Shown here: positions 19,164 to 22,238 of the stretch, piece by piece | How the letters are laid out: the number at the start of each line of letters is the position of its first letter | Numbering within the stretch: the stretch's first letter is position 1 | Origin: Paraglomus occultum | Taxonomy: Eukaryota > Glomeromycota > Glomeromycetes > Paraglomerales > Paraglomeraceae | Reading direction: 5' to 3' | Assembly (NCBI GenBank): GCA_910592205.1 | Contig: CAJVPJ010000547.1 | Span: forward strand, 1-22,238 | Length of the DNA: 22,238 bases | Notes under the pieces: generated by a model | The model's input: only the letters and a program-made list of their open reading frames with translations | Told to the model about the DNA's origin: nothing | Databases searched by the model: none | Position numbers and translations under genes: made by a program

Positions 19164-20948
19164 TTAATCAGTATTTTCTTTTTTTGGTTTAAATCTCAAC
19201 ATCAGCTCGTAACATCGATTCACAGCTTCAATCTTGCACTGTGGTTTAGTATCCGGCGTGGCCAATTCAGGGTCATATTTACGAAAAATCATAGCAATGA
19301 TAATCTTTAGTTCTGTCATCGCCAACTGCCTACCAGGACATGTACGCACGCCGCCTCCAAACATCATAAACGAGTTTTTTGCAATATCAAGATTTTTGGG
19401 TTCCAGAAACCGGTCGGGGTCGAACGTTTCTGAGTTAGACCAGTGCTTTGAGTTTCGGTGAATTCCCAGGTTACAAATCACTACTTGTTCGCCTTTCTAT
19501 ATGTTATTTTTATAGAAATTGCATTAAGTGCTAAGCTCGTCAAAACACAACGATCAGTTTTTATATTACCTTGATAGGATATCCACCAATCACATCATCT
19601 TCCTCAGGCGTTCGGAGATTTAAAGAAAAGGGCGGCATTAATCGCGCTGCCTCTTTGATAACAGCGTCAGTATACACCAATTTATTCAAATCCTCATATT
19701 TAATGGGACGTGAAAGATCCGTTCCGAGAACCGTCTCAAATTCTTGTCGAAGACGTGCTTTGACTTTTGGATGCTTAATTACAAAGTAGACTATGTAACA
19801 GCTAAGATTCGCCGTCTGTAAATTGTTTTGTATGGCGTCATTATCTACTCACATACTACTTACTCTCGACATCCACCATTATTATATATTTCTTTACTTA
19901 CTGTATCAATGCCACCACTCAACATTTCTATCAGACTAGCTTTGATATCCTCATTCGTCAATGGCTCCTCGATGGTCGTGTTTCCAAGGTTTTGTGTTAT
20001 ATCTTTTGGTGTATTCGCAGTAATCATCAATGTCAAAAAATCGGAATTCAATTGGGTCTTGTCAGCAACATTCTCAATCTCTTTTCTTTTTTCTTGGATA
20101 ATCTCGAGCAGGGTGTTATGCAACCAGTTCAGATTGTCCATATGAATTTTAGTTTGTTTGCGTCCAAAGGGTGTCTTGTTGCGGACTATTTCGGGCATGA
20201 AGAAGAAGTAGCTTACCGTACCGACAAACTTTTGCAGAGAAGTAATAAATGCTTCTGCCTGACTAACAACTTTTTGAGGATATGGAGCTGGATTGGATGG
20301 AGCATAAGAATTATATAATGATGCCATCGTGCAAGCGTGTTTGTTCATTGCTATAAGAAAGGTCATATCTGCGGTAAATCTAGACATCCAATCAGCAAAA
20401 TTGAAATCTTTTTCGTCGAAACGCAATTCCATTAGATATCCTTCCATATTAGAAAATATCTGTTGAATCCACTTTGCGGATTGCTTGGAGAATTTTGGAC
20501 TGGCCAAAGCCTGAGCAAAAATTCTTCTGTTGAAGAACCACTTGGCTCTATTTCGATTAAACACCAACCCATTTGATGACAATCCTATTGAATCGAGTCC
20601 AGTGTTTTGCGGGGTTTTGATAAAGTATTTATTGTCTTTTGACGAGTTCAGTATATTATCCACCAAATCGGCTCGAGCCAGCCAGATTTGCCTTTCTCTG
20701 CCGGCATATACTTCCCATATATCGCCATATTTAGCTTGGGATTCTAACGCCCATCTATTTGTGTCTTTAGCAGAAAGTAATTGTATGAGATTGCCTACTA
20801 TAGGCAGTGGAAGTGGACCAGGAAGAGGATTGTCACGAGTGAAATATAAAAAATAGAATCTAGTGACGTAGATGATAAGGAAAGATGCAAGGAGAATCAG
20901 AAAATCCGAGAAAGAGAGTGACAAAATCAGAGTGGTTAACATTGACAT
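19164..20948 (-). CDS. Cytochrome P450 monooxygenase (microsomal type)
   Basis: Exons (- order) 20948-19902, 19815-19570, 19496-19164 give 541 residues; introns are 86 and 73 nt and both junctions are in phase 0. The N-terminus is a hydrophobic anchor (about residues 5-36) followed by a proline-rich hinge LPGPLPLPIVGN (42-53), as expected for an ER-bound enzyme fed electrons by cytochrome P450 reductase. The I-helix oxygen site SGGIDTT (344-350) spans the first intron. The K-helix ExxR is EAAR (404-407), the PERF-type motif is PDRF (458-461), and the haem loop FGGGVRTCPG (477-486) has the axial Cys at 484. All invariant residues are present, so the enzyme looks functional. Family and substrate cannot be told from sequence alone; no biosynthetic gene cluster surrounds it. 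The start is the first of two nearby ATGs (20948 and 20942). Confidence 0.93.
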
Positions 20949-20985
20949 GTTGAGAATATAGACCAACGGGAGAAGGTAGGAGATA

Positions 20986-20994
20986 CCTTTTATA
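20986..20994 (-). promoter_or_regulatory. TATA box of the P450 gene
   Basis: On the - strand TATAAAAGG begins 46 nt before the ATG at 20948. With the usual TATA-to-start spacing this predicts a very short 5' UTR of roughly 10-20 nt. It is the clearest TATA box in the window and suggests an inducible gene. Confidence 0.6.
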
Positions 20995-21600
20995 CGCTAT
21001 AATATCGATATACAATTGACATGTTGATTAAGTTGTATAAAAAGAAGGTTAAACTTTATCGCCACGTACCGATGTACCAATTAGCTAATTAAGACATTTC
21101 CCCGATAATTACATAAGAGTTACATAACATCAATCATATGCATGGTAACGAGAATACAACACCAATCTTAACAACTAATTAGTTTTCACGGATTGTTTCT
21201 ATATAATGAACATTCCCACTTTATATTATGTGGAGTATAAAGAAGTATTAGTATATTTGCACCTGCTTTACAAACAACGCAAACCGTTGTTGTTTACGTT
21301 TATTGTATTGGGCAAATTTATGATTACTAATCACATAGTATTACCCGTAAGTCAAACTCAACGGCAGGGTCATGTGTAACGTATCGATCATTCACAATTT
21401 TTGGAAACAGAATAAAAGACGGTTATAGGATGAGAATAAGGTATTTTGTAATAAAGATGCCAAAGCAGTAGATTGTCATAAAAATTCACTCATTGCCGTC
21501 TTTTTTTTTTATTGTTTCATTAACACGCCTTATATTCATGGTGTAACGAGAGACTGTTTTTAAATTATCGGTCACATTGTGACTGTCCAAGTAAACTCCT
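20995..21600. other. P450 upstream region and gene-free flank
   Basis: AT-rich DNA with no supportable gene. GTCAC-ATT-GTGAC (about 21571-21583) is a short perfect dyad just before the repeat-like block at the right edge. Confidence 0.4.
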
Positions 21601-21601
21601 A

Positions 21602-21628
21602 TATGGTGCGAATCATCTAAAGACCGAA
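21602..21628 (+). repeat. Left copy of a 27-bp inverted similarity
   Basis: This segment matches the reverse complement of 22181-22207 at 23 of 27 positions. The mismatches fall as two adjacent pairs. Read in the same codon frame, both copies encode WCxSSKxR, so the similarity may come from related coding sequence and not from transposon ends. Confidence 0.6.
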
Positions 21629-21726
21629 CAGTCCGAAATTTTGTTCTGCAGATCATTAACAATCACATGACATTCACCCAATAAAATGTTCTGAAATCAC
21701 AATAAGGATTTATGATAAAAATTATA

Positions 21727-21888
21727 TTACTTGTCCAAATTTCGAATAAAGTAAAATTGTTCGCTTAATAAATCGTCTCCCAATCCCATCTCCATTATCT
21801 CCAATGTGCCTGCGTCTGTATTAGTATTGATAAAATCAAGTTTACCTCTAATAAATCTGCCTGCTTTTCTTTTAGGTGGTCGAGGCAT
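21727..21888 (-). CDS. Small unrecognised ORF, 53 residues, basic N-terminus
   Basis: ATG at 21888, stop at 21727-21729. It starts MPRPPKRKAGRFIRGK, strongly basic, and continues with an acidic/hydrophobic part (TLEIMEMGLGDD). Such starts are common in repeat-encoded proteins of glomeromycetes (impression, not a search). GGTAAAC after residue 14 could serve as a weak splice donor, so the ORF could be the first exon of something else. It lies between the two inverted segments at 21602-21628 and 22181-22207. Function unknown; it may not be expressed. Confidence 0.3.
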   Translation of the reverse strand: MPRPPKRKAGRFIRGKLDFINTNTDAGTLEIMEMGLGDDLLSEQFYFIRNLDK

Positions 21889-21980
21889 AATGAAACGCTC
21901 ATGAAAATTACATGCGATTTATTGGATAACGGATTGTTACCCACGAAAGTTACACAACCTGTGTGTCCGAAATTTTCTAT

Positions 21981-22004
21981 TTTTCTTAAGGAAACTTAAG
22001 AAAA
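21981..22004. repeat. Perfect hairpin, 10-bp arms, GAAA loop
   Basis: TTTTCTTAAG, loop GAAA, then CTTAAGAAAA. In RNA the loop would be of GNRA type. The hairpin lies in the stretch that interrupts the second copy of a short repeat (21977-22079). Confidence 0.85.
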
Positions 22005-22018
22005 CATAAGAAAACTAT

Positions 22019-22038
22019 CACTTTTCAAATCCCTAAAA
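22019..22038 (+). repeat. Diverged inverted copy of 22151-22170
   Basis: It matches the reverse complement of 22151-22170 at 15 of 20 positions, with looser similarity continuing through about 22080 against 22110-22150. The whole 22019-22170 stretch could fold back on itself, or it may be an old inverted duplication of the end of the partial ORF at 22110-22238. Confidence 0.45.
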
Positions 22039-22046
22039 CTCATGAC

Positions 22047-22066
22047 TTTTTTAGTTGACTAAAAAA
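22047..22066. repeat. Near-perfect palindrome, 9-bp arms
   Basis: TTTTTTAGT, a TG spacer, and ACTAAAAAA. It lies within the same interrupting stretch as the 10-bp hairpin. Confidence 0.8.
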
Positions 22067-22109
22067 TCTAAACCGTAACTTTTGTTCTGCATCATCTATT
22101 CTATCATTA

Positions 22110-22238
22110 TTATTTATGGATTAGTTTTTCTATATCATCTAATAGAAAAGCCTTAGGGGTTTGAAAGTTGGTTAATTTATTTCGAGCTTTAGATGATCTG
22201 CACCATAGTTTGCGTTCAAATTTGAGATTTACCTCTAA
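22110..22238 (-). CDS. Partial ORF running off the right edge (C-terminal 42 residues)
   Basis: An open - frame enters at the window edge and ends with TAA at 22110-22112. The visible part includes KLWCRSSKARNK and TPKAFLLDDIEKLIHK, with a charge pattern that looks more protein-like than the chance frames elsewhere. I do not recognise the family. A related WCxSSKxR string is encoded on the + strand at 21604-21627, and a decayed inverted copy of its 3' part may lie at 22019-22080, so it is probably from a repeated gene or transposable element. It could also be an internal exon followed by intron. Confidence 0.35.
   Translation of the reverse strand, partial: LEVNLKFERKLWCRSSKARNKLTNFQTPKAFLLDDIEKLIHK

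Noticed and set aside
19860-19901. Continuation of P450 exon 1 into VSKEIYNN and a stop
   Set aside because: Splicing at GTAAGT restores the I-helix SGGIDTT and leads straight to the ExxR exon, so the read-through is intron sequence and not a truncation.

Overview
This is a nuclear fungal window. Genes lie on both strands and are cut by short GT-AG introns, mostly 60-240 nt, and intergenic DNA is AT-rich with many microsatellites and homopolymer runs. Protein flavour (intron-dense housekeeping genes, an F-box protein, a heat shock factor with the DNA-binding sequence style of Mucoromycota, a class II P450) suggests an early-diverging fungus of Mucoromycota, perhaps a glomeromycete. That placement is an inference from remembered protein style, not from a search.

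Layout. Bases 1-4860 hold no gene I can support, only low-complexity DNA: a CAA/AAT array, two G-quadruplex-type tracts, poly-T/poly-A runs, a pyrimidine tract and a GTAT-rich array. Next come an F-box protein on + (5040-7370, two exons), a TspO/MBR-like multi-pass membrane protein on - (8255-9269, two exons), replication factor C subunit RFC2 on + (9984-11435, six exons), MYG1 on - (11629-13521, 13 exons), proteasome subunit beta-1 on + (13901-15143, six exons), a heat shock transcription factor on - (16397-18342, three exons) and a cytochrome P450 on - (19164-20948, three exons). Spliced models were built by hand. In each, the reading frame closes exactly across all junctions, and for RFC2, MYG1, beta-1, HSF and the P450 the family motifs read through the junctions.

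The right end (about 21600-22238) looks repeat-derived. It has a 53-codon ORF, a partial ORF running off the window, inverted similarity between 21602-21628 and 22181-22207, and a short sequence that seems to be interrupted by about 100 bp in a second copy.

The genes do not form one pathway. The middle is an ordinary housekeeping block: DNA replication clamp loading, mitochondrial/nuclear nuclease-type MYG1, and proteolysis. MYG1 and beta-1 are divergent across 379 nt that contains a perfect TGACGTCA site. RFC2 and MYG1 converge with 193 nt between stop codons. HSF and the proteasome share the broad theme of protein quality control, but nothing here shows that they are co-regulated. I found no new defence, biosynthetic or mobile system with strong support; the right-edge repeat cluster is the best candidate for something undescribed.
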